Below, in pieces: positions 46,267-58,565 of a DNA stretch of 64,000 bases (the stretch's first letter is position 1; each line of letters starts with the position of its first letter). This DNA is from Capitulum mitella (taxonomy: Eukaryota > Arthropoda > Thecostraca > Pollicipedomorpha > Pollicipedidae): assembly GCA_030062745.1 (NCBI GenBank), contig CP099845.1, forward strand, positions 17,710,903 through 17,774,902, given 5' to 3'. The position numbers were made by a program, and so were the translations under genes. A model generated the notes under the pieces. The model did not search any database, was not told where the DNA came from, and saw only the letters and a list, made by a program, of their open reading frames with translations.

Positions 46267-47483
46267 CCCGCCCCCGACTGGGGGGTGGCAGTTGACCGCC
46301 CCCCTGAGGTTTTTCCGAGATTGCGAGAGAACAAATACAGAGCCACGAAACTTTGTGTACCTTTTGCTTCATCATTTCTACACTTTGTGTCAAAGTTTTG
46401 GCCTCTGATCGGGTCAGGTGCTTGACCTAGGTCAGGTCAAGCAGACCTATGTCCAAAAAAGTTTAGCGCCCTGTAACTTTTTCGCAAAACAAGATATCAC
46501 AATAATATTTTCAGGGATTTGTGATCGTGATAGATGCAACAAATCTGCTATCTCAGATTTTGCGGTATTTTCCGGGTCATTGACCTAAGGTCAAGCCCAT
46601 TTTTAAGACATTTCATCGTTTTTTTCGGACACTGACGGAATATTTCATAACATTTTTAGTGTGGAGTGAAGCAGACGTCTAGTTACCGTCATTGGGCAAA
46701 GTATCAATGACTTCCAGCCATTGACCTGAGGTCAGGTCACGAATATCTGTAGTGAGCCAAATGTATCACCGTCAAAATTGGCGATGAATGACTCAGAATG
46801 GGTAGAAATTGACAGAACTGGATTGCACAGACGTAAGTAATACCAGAAACCTCAAAACGTTTGAAAAAATGGCATATTTTGGAAATAAGCAGACTCTCGC
46901 GAATAAAACTCCGCCAGTTTTGTAGATTGGTAACTAATGATTTTCTCAAAATTTAAGCATGAAAAACCATCAGAAGAACCACTCAGATCAATAAAAGTTA
47001 CATGGATAGGCTTTTCTCGCGAAAATAAAGGAACGCTAAAATTAGTTCCCGTCAATTTCTTACTGCATACGGCTGCGCCGCACGCCTACAGACGGCGCGA
47101 AAATTGCTGTGTCCTTAACTCAACGTTTCGGCGTATATAATGAACAAATCTGAGAAATTAGATATGGATCGGCATTTGCGGACCTTTACTTGTGCCCTGG
47201 TGCCCTTAACTATGCGTTGTTACTCGCAGCCCTTGAGATTCAGGCCATTTCTCGGTCTCATGCAGTCGGCTATGAGAAAACATATATAGGACGTAAATTG
47301 CTTACATATTATCTGAAACTAAAAAAAATGAGACCAGTTTCGAGCTCTACTCGTCACAAGCTTTCCAACGGTGCGGTTATTTTTATCGTACGACCAACCG
47401 TTCGTGAATTGGAGGGGGCGGCGGCCAACTGCCCCCCCCCCCCAGTCGGACATGATCGTAACTGACCGACGGTCGTGCGCAGG
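46267..47483 (+). mobile_element. Family B element, full copy 2 (piggyBac-like, non-autonomous)
   Basis: A 1,217 bp unit flanked by TTAA at 46,263-46,266 and 47,484-47,487. Left tip CCCGCCCC, then the CGACTGGGGGG block. Right tip read inward is CCTGCGCACGACCG, and the same block begins 35 bases in. Same orientation and colinear with copies 1 and 3. Interior AGGTCA words lie at about 46,398, 46,430 and 46,730. No transposase. Confidence 0.85.
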
Positions 47484-47487
47484 TTAA

Positions 47488-48319
47488 TATAAACGGATGT
47501 GTCAATGTTCCATTAATAAAGAAGTGTTGTTCCCTTCTATCACACCGCTGGCATTGCTTAATAGCCTTGAACCATTCTGACCGTGAACGAAATGCCGCGC
47601 ACGCTACAGATGTCAATAGGATTATGTAAATCTCTTGTGGTTATATCTGGAAGGTATCAAGAGAATATGTCCCACTGGCAGGCAACAGTAACACCTGAAA
47701 CTAACTGGGCGCTCTATGTTGTTTAACGTCAAAAATGACGTAATTCTGGCGTGCTCGGTCGCGCTTATTCTGTCCCGTTATGAAGTATCGGCGCGACGCA
47801 GGTCCTGTGCGGTGGCTGCCAGAGGCGAGTTCAATTTGCGCGGCTCATGGACGCGTCGCCCACCGCCGAACGCCTGAGGCGGAATAGCTACAGCTATCTA
47901 CTCGGAGCTGAAGCACCACGGGAGCAGCGGCGCCAGACCATTCTGGCTCACAGACGACTGACCGACGCCCGCCGGCACACAAGACTTCGCTCAAGACGCT
48001 GACACTTGAGCCCAAGAGGCTGCGCGTCGTATCGCACAGGAAACAAACAGACGTTGTGTCCCCAGTCAGATAAGTCTCGAGACTACAGACGTAGTCTCGA
48101 GCAAAATGCTCCCCAGTTCCGCGAACACAGCTGTCGCAGCAGCTGAATGTTGCCTTAAATGATAAAACGGCAGCAGTGGAGGAAATGATTCTGTGAAGCG
48201 GTTACCAGCCAGACATGCTCAGGATTGAGAGCCAGTGGGAATGATGTAGTGACTGAAGTAGGAAACCGTATTTCCTGAGTTCTGTTAAACTTTATTTATG
48301 TATAGTTTTTACCCCTTGT
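47488..48319. other. Unassigned stretch with a short GC-rich frame
   Basis: Mostly unrecognised. Plus 47,847-48,002 is a 51-codon Arg/Ala-rich frame whose RR.Q.ILAHRRL wording faintly recalls the Arg-rich Helitron N-terminus. It is too short and compositionally biased to call. Confidence 0.3.
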
Positions 48320-48880
48320 TTTTTCATCGGGGAATGGGTATGCAAGAGAACCTTTCCGTGCCCATGAAGCCTAATTACATCACATGTGGGCACCACGGAA
48401 CACATAATGCTACTTAAATAACCCCTTTGGGTGACACTGTTCGTCACGACTAGGTTTGTTTGGTTCATTTTATTCTATTTCATTTTTTGTTTTTGTTCTC
48501 TCCAGTGTTACGCAGTGGTCTGCCAGTGGCATCCAAGCGTGTCTTTCCATGCTCACGAGACCTAATTACATAACATATGAGAACCACGGTCCCTATAAGG
48601 CTACTTAGATAGCTTCTTTGGGTCACACTACTCGTCACGAATTAATTAATTAATTAATTAATCCATTGATTAATCTTGCTACCAATGTCAGACAGTGGTC
48701 TGCCAGCGGAATGCAAGGGTGATCTAATTCCATGCCCATGAAACCTAATTACATTGCATGGGTGCCACGGTCGCCATAATGCTACGGAAAGAATCTCTTT
48801 GGGTCAGATAACTGATCAGGACTAGGTCTGTGTTGCATCTTTAATTAATTAATTGATTCATTAACTCATTCATTAGCCTC
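48320..48880 (+). repeat. Three-unit tandem repeat, period about 185-190 bp
   Basis: CCTAATTACAT anchors recur at 48,370, 48,561 and 48,744. Each is followed by ACCACGG / GCCACGG, a TAATGCTAC-like word and CTTTGGGT. Units 2 and 3 also share GCAGTGGTCTGCCAG and GACAGTGGTCTGCCAG upstream. A TTAA-rich (AATT)n tract sits between units at 48,639-48,662. Confidence 0.9.
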
Positions 48881-49469
48881 CACTAGCAACGTTAGGCAGC
48901 TGTCCAACTCGCGATTCCGCAGAGCAGGACTTGAGCTTATAACGGCGCCCGTAACATGGAAAAATATCATTCTTAATATTCACTGGGCCAGACTAACAAA
49001 CCATAGCTTTTAAACGCGCAAGGAAAGTGCTTTTTTCATGGCGATGCTGCAAATGCAGAACAGTCTGTAACTGCGAATGATGAGATTTCACTTTCAAGTA
49101 TTGCCTAGGATTTCGGCCATTTAAAGCAACTGGAAAGGCGCATGTACCGAAGAAAACTGTTCGTGAAGCGATTTAGCGCAGTGTTCATCATCAGCGCAGT
49201 ATTTATACAACCGTGTAGTTTCTTCGTTCACAAAGTTGTGGCAACACAAGCAGAGATAAGAATGTCCATTCGCCCAGACCCAGCAAGAAGTTTCTGGAGA
49301 AACGCTGGCAACGAGACATTCAAAGACAATGCGGCCAACAGTGAGTTGTGATAAGCGGCGGCTTTCACGCCTGAAACGGCACAGTTTAGACTGACTTCTG
49401 AAATGTAGCGCACGTAGACCTCGACGATAACGAAATCAGAGCGAATCGGGAGTGCTCCGAGTTTAGGAG
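48881..49469. other. Unassigned stretch
   Basis: No recognised gene. A 69-codon frame at 49,142-49,351 has a hydrophobic start but no known match. Confidence 0.35.
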
Positions 49470-50040
49470 CTCTCTATGGTCACTCGACCTTCTGGCGCGT
49501 CCCGGTGCCGGCCGGGCTCCGGCCGAGCCCGGCCGGGCCCCGGCAGCCGGCCAGGCCTCAGCGCCGCCCCGACGACGCCTGAGCGACGCTCAGTGGGCCC
49601 TGAAGCGCTCGCCGACCTGACAGCCGTTGAGGAAGCCGTTGTTGCTTTTCACGCATGCCCGGTGCTCGCGGGTGTGACGGCCCGGGAGTTGGTGCTGGGA
49701 GCGGGGCGTGGCGAGGTCCCCGACAGCCGGGTCCGTCCCGGACAGGACAGGACAGGCGCGGCAAATTGAGCTGCGGCCGCCGCCGCCCCGGGGCGGTCCT
49801 CTGCGCTCGTTAATCGCGGCGCGTTGTCGCCGTCGTGCCGTTCATCACCGCTCGGAATGCGTCTGACGGGGTCGTCGCATACTTGGCGCGTGCGGCCCGG
49901 CTGGGTCACCAGTTCCTCCCGGGACTGGCGGGCTGGTCCCGAGAATGGAGGTTTAAACTGTTGTACTTTTCCTTGGCCGCCCCGCTCCACAGCCGTAGCG
50001 GCGGTCGCCCCAGCCGCAGGCAGCCGCAGCCCAACCCATA
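49470..50040. other. GC-rich island, product unknown
   Basis: Very GC- and CpG-rich, open on both strands. The first part is low-complexity CCGGCCGGGC-type sequence (49,505-49,560). It may be a promoter island or first exon, but no product or start can be supported. Confidence 0.35.
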
Positions 50041-51732
50041 GGTACCATATCCACGCGTTGGCCAGCCATGTCAGTTTTTTGCCAAAATTTCAGGCGTCAA
50101 AACATTTGTTTGGCATGAGGTGATGCTGAAATACGAATTATGTAAAAATCCAAAAAAATTCGAAAAAAATCTAAAAAAATTAACAGCTGCAACACCATAA
50201 AAGTACTAACTGACTGCAGCATAGCACGCTACCTAGTTACAGAGCTTTGCATACGTTTTTTTCCGAGTTATGTATGTATGAATAAAAGTAACTCAGCCTA
50301 CCTATTCTATCCTGGACATGGGTAAGTTCGTTGAGCTGTTTGAGCTGGAGAAACCGGCCATGGGTACATGAACGGAATACCTATTTTACCCACAATTATT
50401 AACCAACTGAAACTCGGGAACAAGAACAGCAATATGGCCCAACATCAACATGACCCTGTTGATCTACTAACTGGACTACCTTTCCTGGCCATGGCTCGCT
50501 AAGCTGATTGGGTAGGTAGGTAGGTAGGTATAGATACACACCCCCAGATGAAAATGCATCATCGTTACCTCCCGTCCTTTCGAAATGAGTCTGTGATGAT
50601 TGCTTCAGAAGACTGCAGCCATAACTTACTAGGAAAACGAGCTCTGAGTGCAGCCCAAGTCGTCTTCATGAGCATGCATCTACTGTTACGTCCATTATAG
50701 AATCTCTGTTACGAGCAAAAAAAAAAAAACCTGCAACGATGAGCTCACGCAGCAAACACTACGAGGTCCTGACGGACACCAACTGACACAGCTAGGGTAG
50801 AGCAACCTTGGAAAATGTTAAAATACGGCGTCACTTTAACGTCCCGCAGGAAATCATCTTTCACTTCGTAACGGAATCCCAAGACATTATCGATATTTGG
50901 CGTCATCTATACTTAAGCTGCTCGTGGGTTTGTTTGTTTGTTTGTGAGATAGGACACACAGCCTCTTGGGCTCAGCTGTCCAAAGACTTGGGTCGAGTCT
51001 TGTGTCTCGTCGGGCGTCGATGCTTGTGGGGAAATTTTACAAGTATTCTGTAATGCCGCAGATGAGGTTTAAATGTCTGTTTAAACGATGTGAAAGCTTT
51101 ATGAAAGGACTAAACATAGTTTTCACTTAACGAAATGAAAGGATATAGCGAGGGAATTAGAGATGCAGTGTCACCAAGAACAGCAACACAGGTACAAACG
51201 ATAGGATATGTAGTTACGTCTATAACGGTTGAACTTTTTTTTGGCGCAGCCCGATTCGACGAGGATAAGCAAATCTGGCAGCAGAAGCTTGCTGCATAAT
51301 GAACAATATAAAATGTACGAAGTTGCTCGCACATGGCTCTTACATCACCGCATTTCATGTCTGAGTCAATTGCTAGTGTAATCATAAAAACAAACATTCC
51401 TTTTTATTATATAATTGTGGGACAATTTTGTTCTGTTGTTTTGTGTTCCATGAATATTAATGACTGACTAGAATCAGTTGTCTGATCAAACATTTTTTTA
51501 CCTTTTCGAAGAGATACATTCAAAAGATGGAAACAAAGATCTAGGCAAGGCGTATTTGCTGCGAACGTAACACGAAAAAAACGGGCTGTGTCGCTTTCCT
51601 AGGAAAAAGGCATTATCAAGCTTGGGGGAATCACGTGGTGTAGGACCGTTCTGAAAGCACGCTGACGCCTGAGGAACAGGACAACCACAAGTCAAGGTAG
51701 GCTGGTTAGAAGCCTATCCAAATAGTTCTGAC
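50041..51732. other. Unassigned stretch
   Basis: AT-rich, non-coding. Includes a (GGTA)n tract at 50,511-50,530 and an A12 run near 50,719. Confidence 0.4.
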
Positions 51733-51990
51733 CAGAGACGCAGCCAGGATTTTCTTAAGAGGGGGGAGGAGGCCTATTGAAAACTGGATTCGTACGAAAA
51801 CGGCTGCTCGGAAGACGATGTACATACAAAGAATTTCACTTAGAAGACTCCTATTGATCACCTGCAAGCATTCCCGTAAATCGAGCATGGCAGGACACCT
51901 CGCTCGCCGCCTCCGCGCTACTAAACAAGACAAAATGCGGCCTAAGGGGGAGGGTCGGTCCCCCCTATCCGCTCCGGTGGTTCGAACACT
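51733..51990 (+). repeat. Family D short repeat, copy 3
   Basis: CAGAGACGCAGCCAGGATTT and TCTTAAGAGGGGGGAGGAGG open it. CGGCTGCTCGGAAGACGATG follows, then an extra segment of about 100 bases compared with copy 2, and the closing GGCCTAAGGGGGAGGGTCGG block. Non-coding. Confidence 0.65.
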
Positions 51991-52589
51991 TGCTTGGGCT
52001 ATGGGATTGAGATCCTTATGTTTTGCCAAATTGCTGGCACGCACTAGGCAAGCAGGACCAAGGCCATTCTTCCAGTCTGTAACTGGCTGCGCTGCCAAGC
52101 GAAGACATCTATGTAGATTAAGCCTGAAATTTGTTAAGCTCCACAAAATTTACTATCGAGGTAGCTAGGCATCTACCCACACCTTCATCACAGGACTGAA
52201 GCTTGAAGGTTTTTTCCTTTTTCTTCTTACAACTTTCTTCGTGATCTGGTGAGAAAGCAATGCTTGCTGATTAGTAGAGTGAAATAGCTAGTAGGTACCC
52301 ATTCATTTCATTTTATTCCTAGTTGATTGTTTATCCTCCTGCAGCAGCTGTATTACAGCTTTTCATTTTCCAAGTTCTTGTGTAGTTGTGTAGTAAGCTG
52401 TGAAACTGATGAATTATGGCATATATGACGTAATTATGTTTGTTATCTTATTCAATACAATGTTGTCGTTATGTACTACGTATGGCTGAATTTTATGCAA
52501 TACAATGTTGTCATTACATACTAGGCATGACTGAAAATATCAAGGTAAAGTTTTAGATATAACAACACATGCCACATTTTTTTGCGTAA
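51991..52589. other. Unassigned stretch
   Basis: AT-rich. A phrase near TACAATGTTGTC.TTA occurs twice, about 50 bases apart, near 52,458 and 52,502. No gene. Confidence 0.4.
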
Positions 52590-53010
52590 CCTCAGCCAGA
52601 CAACAGCCGTGGCCACAGCCGCAGCCAAGCTCCGTCAGGTTTGTGCAGCCACCTCGCTCCGTTGGCCACAAGCTACAGCCGGCTGCACGGCTGGCCGCCC
52701 CATATAAACCTCTAGCCGAGATGCAGAGCCCCTAAAACGCCCCGGGACGCCTGCGGAAGGCGACGCCAGAGGGGGGGGGGGGGCGCCGGAGCAGGGCTCG
52801 TGCCGTGCACGGCGTCACCGGCCGGTCGCCCGACGGAGAGACCAGTCCGAGGACTGCGGAGCGCGCAGTCTCGGCCGCCGCCCGGCGGACGCCGCGTTCA
52901 GGCCGCTGGGACAATGTCGTTTAGGCCTGAGTCTGCACTGATCCGATGTGCCACGCAGGCCCGCCAGGAGACGCAGAGCATCGAACACTGCTCTTCAAGA
53001 CAATGAGTCA
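52590..53010. other. GC-rich island, product unknown
   Basis: GC-rich block with a G12 run at about 52,771-52,782 and short frames on both strands. Could be a promoter or first-exon island; nothing recognisable. Confidence 0.3.
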
Positions 53011-53930
53011 GATGACGGCAAAATGACGCTGTCGACGTCGACGATGTCAACGGGTTACGACCTGCCCCCCAGCATTTGGATCAGTCCCAGATTTCACGCG
53101 ACGGCGCCGATGGATATTTTGCTGGTACAAGAGAGCAAGCCTAAATCAACACGAACACGACGATAACAACAACAATAAAACAAATAACAAACTTGAATCA
53201 TGCTCTCGATCTGATGGTGTGCAACGTTGTGGATACCAGATCTGCCTCTATTTCGACTGGCTGACTAGAATATCTCATCTGGATCCGATATTTGTGTATG
53301 CCTCAGATCCCAAGTAGATCTAATCCACATAATCACCGTCTGTTAAACTAATCATGCGGGAAATCTGAATCGTGGCCTAAACTACAATCAAAGTTATTCT
53401 GTTTCATTGTTTTTCCCTGTCGTCGAGCCAAAATCACATTGACGCCCGGTTTCCATGTTGCCCCTGAGCATCTTGAACTTTATGTTAATCTTCATGCATC
53501 GTTGTGACACTGTGATGGCGTTTCGCTTTGCATAATGCACTAGCTAAGTTTTTAACCGAGTTTTGTGATACTAATGGTTCTCAGCTATCCCGTACACACT
53601 CAGCTATACATATATATGTTATGACTCGACTGAGCGGTGAAAGACACTATGTGCAATCTAACAGCCGGATTCAGTTTCCGGTGGGCGTATTGAGGCTTTC
53701 ATCAGATGAAAATTTTGCGTTGTTGATGTGTCAAGAGTCATGTAGTGGGGAGGTTGGCGTCGAAACAATGAACTTCGAATCTGTGAGCTTGAAAAGTGAC
53801 TTCATCTGACAGTGTATAAAGCTGGAAAAAAGAAGAAAATGCATTCCATTTGAGGTTTGATTCATCTGATTCATCATTTCATTTACTCATCTGAGAAAGA
53901 GTAGCTATACGGCTGGAAAATAATTTTTGT
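53011..53930. other. Unassigned stretch
   Basis: AT-leaning, short frames only (for example 53,528-53,809). No domain recognised. Confidence 0.4.
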
Positions 53931-53938
53931 AGCTGGAA

Positions 53939-54523
53939 ATGAACCGTGGGAAGCGCTCAGTTCATCGTGTAACCACAGGCAGAGCGCAAGCATTACGAAG
54001 TGCAAACGTAGATGAAAGACATAATAATAACCCAGTGTTAAAGCTTTTCGCCAGGACGGAAGATGAAAAAGGAGCAATCATCGCAATAGTTTTTTCCGGT
54101 GTATTTTCCGCGCTTTCCTTAGCTGAAGCACAAGGAAGATGGTTTTTAGTTAACATATGTCCTGGTATCCAAACAATCATCAGCGTAAAGGGTAACACAG
54201 TGGCACCCACAGGAGGTACAAGCATGAGGAAGGAAGAACGTCGTTTCATACGGTCTTCAAGAGCAATGCACAGAGTTAAGCAAGACGCATCGGCGTGTAA
54301 AACAGGCTGCTTCTCAGCACCGATCGCTGACGATTGGCTCACTCACCAGATCAGAAAGGCAAACAGCGAGAGGCTCTGCTGTTCCGGGAACGGAAACGGA
54401 AACGGAAACGGCGGCCCAGTGGCCGCGGCGGCACTGGAAATTCCTGTGAATGGCCTCCATCGACGTGTCCTCTCAGAAACAAGGACCGTTGATTGGCAAT
54501 TGATGCCGGCGTCTTCCGCCTGA
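53939..54523 (+). CDS. Unrecognised 194-codon open frame (doubtful)
   Basis: An uninterrupted plus frame in sequence of ordinary composition. It has a basic start, a short hydrophobic segment (IIAIVFSGVFSALSLAEA) that is too short and polar-flanked to be a sure membrane helix, and a (GN)n run encoded by a CGGAAA hexamer repeat at 54,388-54,411. The minus strand is also open for 126 codons over 54,342-53,962. No family recognised, and chance is a fair explanation. Confidence 0.2.
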   Translation: MNRGKRSVHRVTTGRAQALRSANVDERHNNNPVLKLFARTEDEKGAIIAIVFSGVFSALSLAEAQGRWFLVNICPGIQTIISVKGNTVAPTGGTSMRKEERRFIRSSRAMHRVKQDASACKTGCFSAPIADDWLTHQIRKANSERLCCSGNGNGNGNGGPVAAAALEIPVNGLHRRVLSETRTVDWQLMPASSA

Positions 54524-54529
54524 GATTTG

Positions 54530-56229
54530 GTTAAGATTTCGCTGGAGACTAGTCACGCCCCCCTGGACTTGAATGGCTGAGTTAGAGGTGGCTCGGGAAA
54601 CTTGCCGGCGAAAACGGCTTCGTTCAAAACGCTTCAGAATTCAGCTGACAATCGGACGAAACTCTCAGGATTAGGGTGATACCACTGGCGATGCAATTTT
54701 GTCGCCAAAAAGGCAGCAGCGAATTCAGGCTGCATTTGCAGTGCCATTGAAAATGCTGGAGACTGCTGAAACTGGTTAACTCACCTAAGAGACATGTTCC
54801 TTTCCCAATCCATTGAAAGCTTAGCCGTAACAGATTGTATTGAAAAGTCAGTACGGGTTAACTGGCTATACTGTTATTGGTTGATACATGTACCTATACA
54901 CTTTTTAAAGGATGATGTCACTTCGCAGCAATTCAAATTCGGTTCTCTGTTATCCTTGGAAGTGTTTGTTCAACATAAGACGAAATCCAGTTGCACATTA
55001 CGAGCCTGAATTGTCATTAGACCCGGGTTTCCTCAAAAGAATACACACCATGTCCAACAAAGAGGTGGTGTCACTTTGTTTCCTGGTCGGGGTTCCAACC
55101 GTACGTAAAGAAAAAAGTAGTTAAAAAGTCCATATACGTGTGCAGTATAATATTCAGATTATAGATTTAAAAACAGGCCTACAAAAATGGCCTACGCTGT
55201 GTAATAGGAAGGAGAAAACCATGTTAGATTGTTCATGTATCGTCACTACTTGTATATTAATACCATGCATGGCTGTCGGAATAATGTCGTTCGAGATCTG
55301 CATGCCTTTTTTGGATAGGCGTAGGCTTCCGGCTCTTCAGCTGCACCTCCCAAGCATGCCCAGTGTTTCGATGAACAGATTCGTAAGTGTAATCTAAACG
55401 AGATGAGGGTGATATGGACGCATTTACGGCAACTACAGAACAATAGCAAGGTGTTAGGAATAAATTAGAAGAAACACATGAAATGATGGTGGAGTATATG
55501 GCTAAGGAGCATCGAAGTCATTGAAGGAGCTTGCTTTCTGGGACACTCAGGAGTAACACTGAGTGACTCAGCGCGGGTTAGCCGTAATGCAGAACATTCA
55601 GCCAGTAAGAGTGGAGAGAAATAACACACAACAGGTCTCGGTGAAGTAACAGAGAACATGAACACAATGACCGCATAAATATTTTCTTGTAATATTCGGT
55701 TCAAGAAGTATCGTTCCGCTGCATAATTCGCATTGTCAAACAGTCTCCCAAGTGCGATACAAATCATCCAATAAATTTTGCACTTCCCCAGACTCGGAAC
55801 GCTGATGTTGGCTGTTTGCTAAGTGCAAATGCCTGTTGCTAGAATGCGACTCTGAAGTTGAAATTAGTTTTCGACGGTTCAGGGAAAAGACTAATGCGGA
55901 CTGTTCCAGGGAGGAAGCCACAGGGTGCTGGCAGAGTGGATCACGCGCCATCAAAGCAACGGTACAGTGCAAGTGAATGTGTCTCATTCCGAGGCCAGTA
56001 AATAAGGTGCTATGTGTCCGCAGCGCTGGTTTCGCCTCGTGGGTTACGATGGCTGATATGCAGAGAGGCATTCCAAGGCAAGTCGACCGCTGAAATGAAA
56101 AAAACACCCTCATCACTAAGCTGTTGACAGGAAAAATGTCTATGGGGTTACGTAGTGTTCCGAATTCACCTGTGCAATGTTCAGCTCGATGCTGTTTGTG
56201 GTTTTTTGGTTACAGCATCGGACATTTCT
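54530..56229. other. Unassigned stretch
   Basis: No recognised gene. Short frames on both strands, the longest on the minus strand at 56,116-55,736. Confidence 0.4.
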
Positions 56230-56233
56230 TTAA

Positions 56234-57460
56234 CTCGTCCCGACTGGGGGGGGCAGTTGACCGTCCCCCCTGAGTTTTTTCTGAGATTGCGAGAGAACGA
56301 ACAAATACAGAGTCACAAAACTTTGTGTACCTCTTGCTTCATCAATTTTATATCTCGTGCCAAAATTTTGACCTCAGGTCAGGTCAGGTGCCTGACATAG
56401 GTCAGGCCAAACAGACCTATGCCCAAAAAGTTAAGCGCCCTCTAACTTTTTCGCTAAACAAGATATCTCAATAATACTTTCACAGATTAATGATTGTGAT
56501 AGATGCAACAAATCCGCCATCTCAGATTTTTCGGAATTTTCCGGGTCATTGACCTAAGCTCAAGCCCATTTTTGAGACATGTCGTCGTTTTTTCGGAAAT
56601 TGACGGAATATTTCATAACATTTTTAGTGTGAAGTCAAGCAAACGTCTAGTTACCGTCATTGGGCAGAGTATCAATGACTTCCAGCCAGAGACCTGAGGT
56701 TAGGTCACGAATAGCTGTAGTCAGCCAAAATGCACCACCGTCAAAATCGGCGATGAATTACTCAGAATGGGTAGAAAATGGCAGAACTAGCTTGCACATA
56801 CGTAAGTAATACCAGGAACCTCAAAAAGTTTGAAAAGTAGCATATTTTGGAAATAAACAGGCTCTCGCGAATAAAACTCCGCCAGATGTGTAGATTGGTA
56901 ACTAATGAATTTTTCCAAAATTTGAGCATGAAAAACCATCACAAGAACCACTAAGATCAATAAAATTTACATAGATAGTCTTTTTTCGCGAAAACAAAGG
57001 AACGCTAAAATTAGTTCCCGTCAATTTGTTACCGCATACGACAGCGGCGCACGCCGACACGCCCGCCGACAGCTGGCGCGAGAATTGCTGTATCTTTAAC
57101 TCAACGTTTCGGCGTATATATTGAATAAATCTGGGAAATTAGACGTGCATCAGCATCCGCGGCCCTTTACTTGTGCGCTGGTGCCTTTACCTATGCGTTA
57201 TTAGTCACAGCCCTTGAGATTCAGGCCATTTCTCGGTCTCATGCAGTCGGCTATGAAAAAACATATATAGGGCGTAAATTGCTTACATATTATCTAAAAC
57301 TAAACATGAGACCAGTTTCCAGCTCTACTCGTCACAAGCTTTCCAACAGCATGCTTATTTTTTGTTGTACGACCAACCGTTCGCGAGTTAGAGGGGGACG
57401 TCCAACTGTCCCCCCCCCCCAGTCGCGCATGTTCGAAACCGACCGACGGTCGTGTGCGGG
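56234..57460 (+). mobile_element. Family B element, full copy 3 (piggyBac-like, non-autonomous)
   Basis: A 1,227 bp unit flanked by TTAA at 56,230-56,233 and 57,461-57,464. Left: CTCGTCC, then CGACTGGGGGG. Right read inward: CCCGCACACGACCG, with the block starting 35 bases in. Colinear with copies 1 and 2 in the same orientation. No transposase. Confidence 0.85.
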
Positions 57461-57464
57461 TTAA

Positions 57465-57965
57465 AGACATGACAGCCAGTTGTTTTTAACGGCCTGTTCC
57501 TCCTATATAATAATACAGGGAATATAATAACGTTACATATCATAAGAATGGCTATCGTGCAACAACGATTTTCCGTGGTTTTAATTCCAGTTTTGTGCAA
57601 AATTAGAGTCCTTCACCTCGTGACTTTAAGCCACGTGTCGTGGATTGACACGAGTGCCGTGATTTTTTGTTGTACCAAAATTAGCCTTTGTGAGTTGCCT
57701 TTCACCTGCAAAAGCATGGGAGATGGTACTTTTCCGCAGATATGTTGGCTAAATTTGTATTGTCACAAGGGTTAGCCCGCAAAACGACGCCTTGAGGAAG
57801 GAAGCTCTGTTTTCCCGCAGTGTTACTTGAGTTTCAGGCCGTGACGCGCTCGGGCGGTAAATGAATGTGAGGCTTGATGTTATGGCTCTTCCGTCATGCG
57901 TTTCTTGGTTAAATTTGAATGCCCAGGTCAGCCCGAAACGGTAATTCGTAGAAGCATCGGCAATC
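57465..57965. other. Unassigned stretch
   Basis: No gene recognised. Confidence 0.4.
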
Positions 57966-57972
57966 ACGTCCA

Positions 57973-58565
57973 GCCAACATGTCCATGTGGGCCCCGAATG
58001 GTTTATTGGTGGGCTTGACGGGCTTAGGTGGACATGGGCTCTGACTGGGCTTTTCGATGGGGCCCATGAGGGTCCTGGGTGCCGTGCGCACTAAGGCGGT
58101 ACTTGTGTGGGTGTCGATGGCACTAAGGTGCCAGTTTACTTCGCTGTCCAGACGGGACGAGACTTACGGCAACAAACCATATCTGGCAGTCGTACGAATA
58201 GCATGAAATCAGTTGCAAAATGATAGACATTTTCTACCAATAAGCGTCATACAAAGCCCATTAAGGGTCCAGGTAAAACCCATATGCAGCCCACGCAGAA
58301 TCCATTTAGAGCCCAAACGGGGTCCACATAGAGCTCAGTCAGAGCACATGCTGTACCTACATAGCTCCCTTACAAAACCCATACAAAGCCCACATGAGGC
58401 CCATATAGAGCTAGTAGTGAGCCCACATAGGGCCCATATAGGACCCACGCAGGGTCCAGCCATCGATCCACTTGGCTCAATCTGGGCTGTCCATCTCGCA
58501 CATAGCGAAAAAGAAGATGCAACAAAAGTTGCTGGGCCGCACATGGGACCCACATGGACACAGTA
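57973..58565. repeat. Inverted minisatellite: GGGCC(C)ATAT / GAGCCCACAT array
   Basis: From about 58,255 to 58,560 a 10-11 base word near AGCCCACATA / GGGCCCATAT recurs on the plus strand. At 57,973-58,085 the complementary words occur (ATGTGGGCCCC, TGGGCTT, GGGGCCCATGAGG). The outer phrases CATGTCCATGTGGGCCCC and GGGACCCACATGGACAC are inverted. The open frames here (for example 58,213-58,566) are products of the repeat. Confidence 0.75.
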
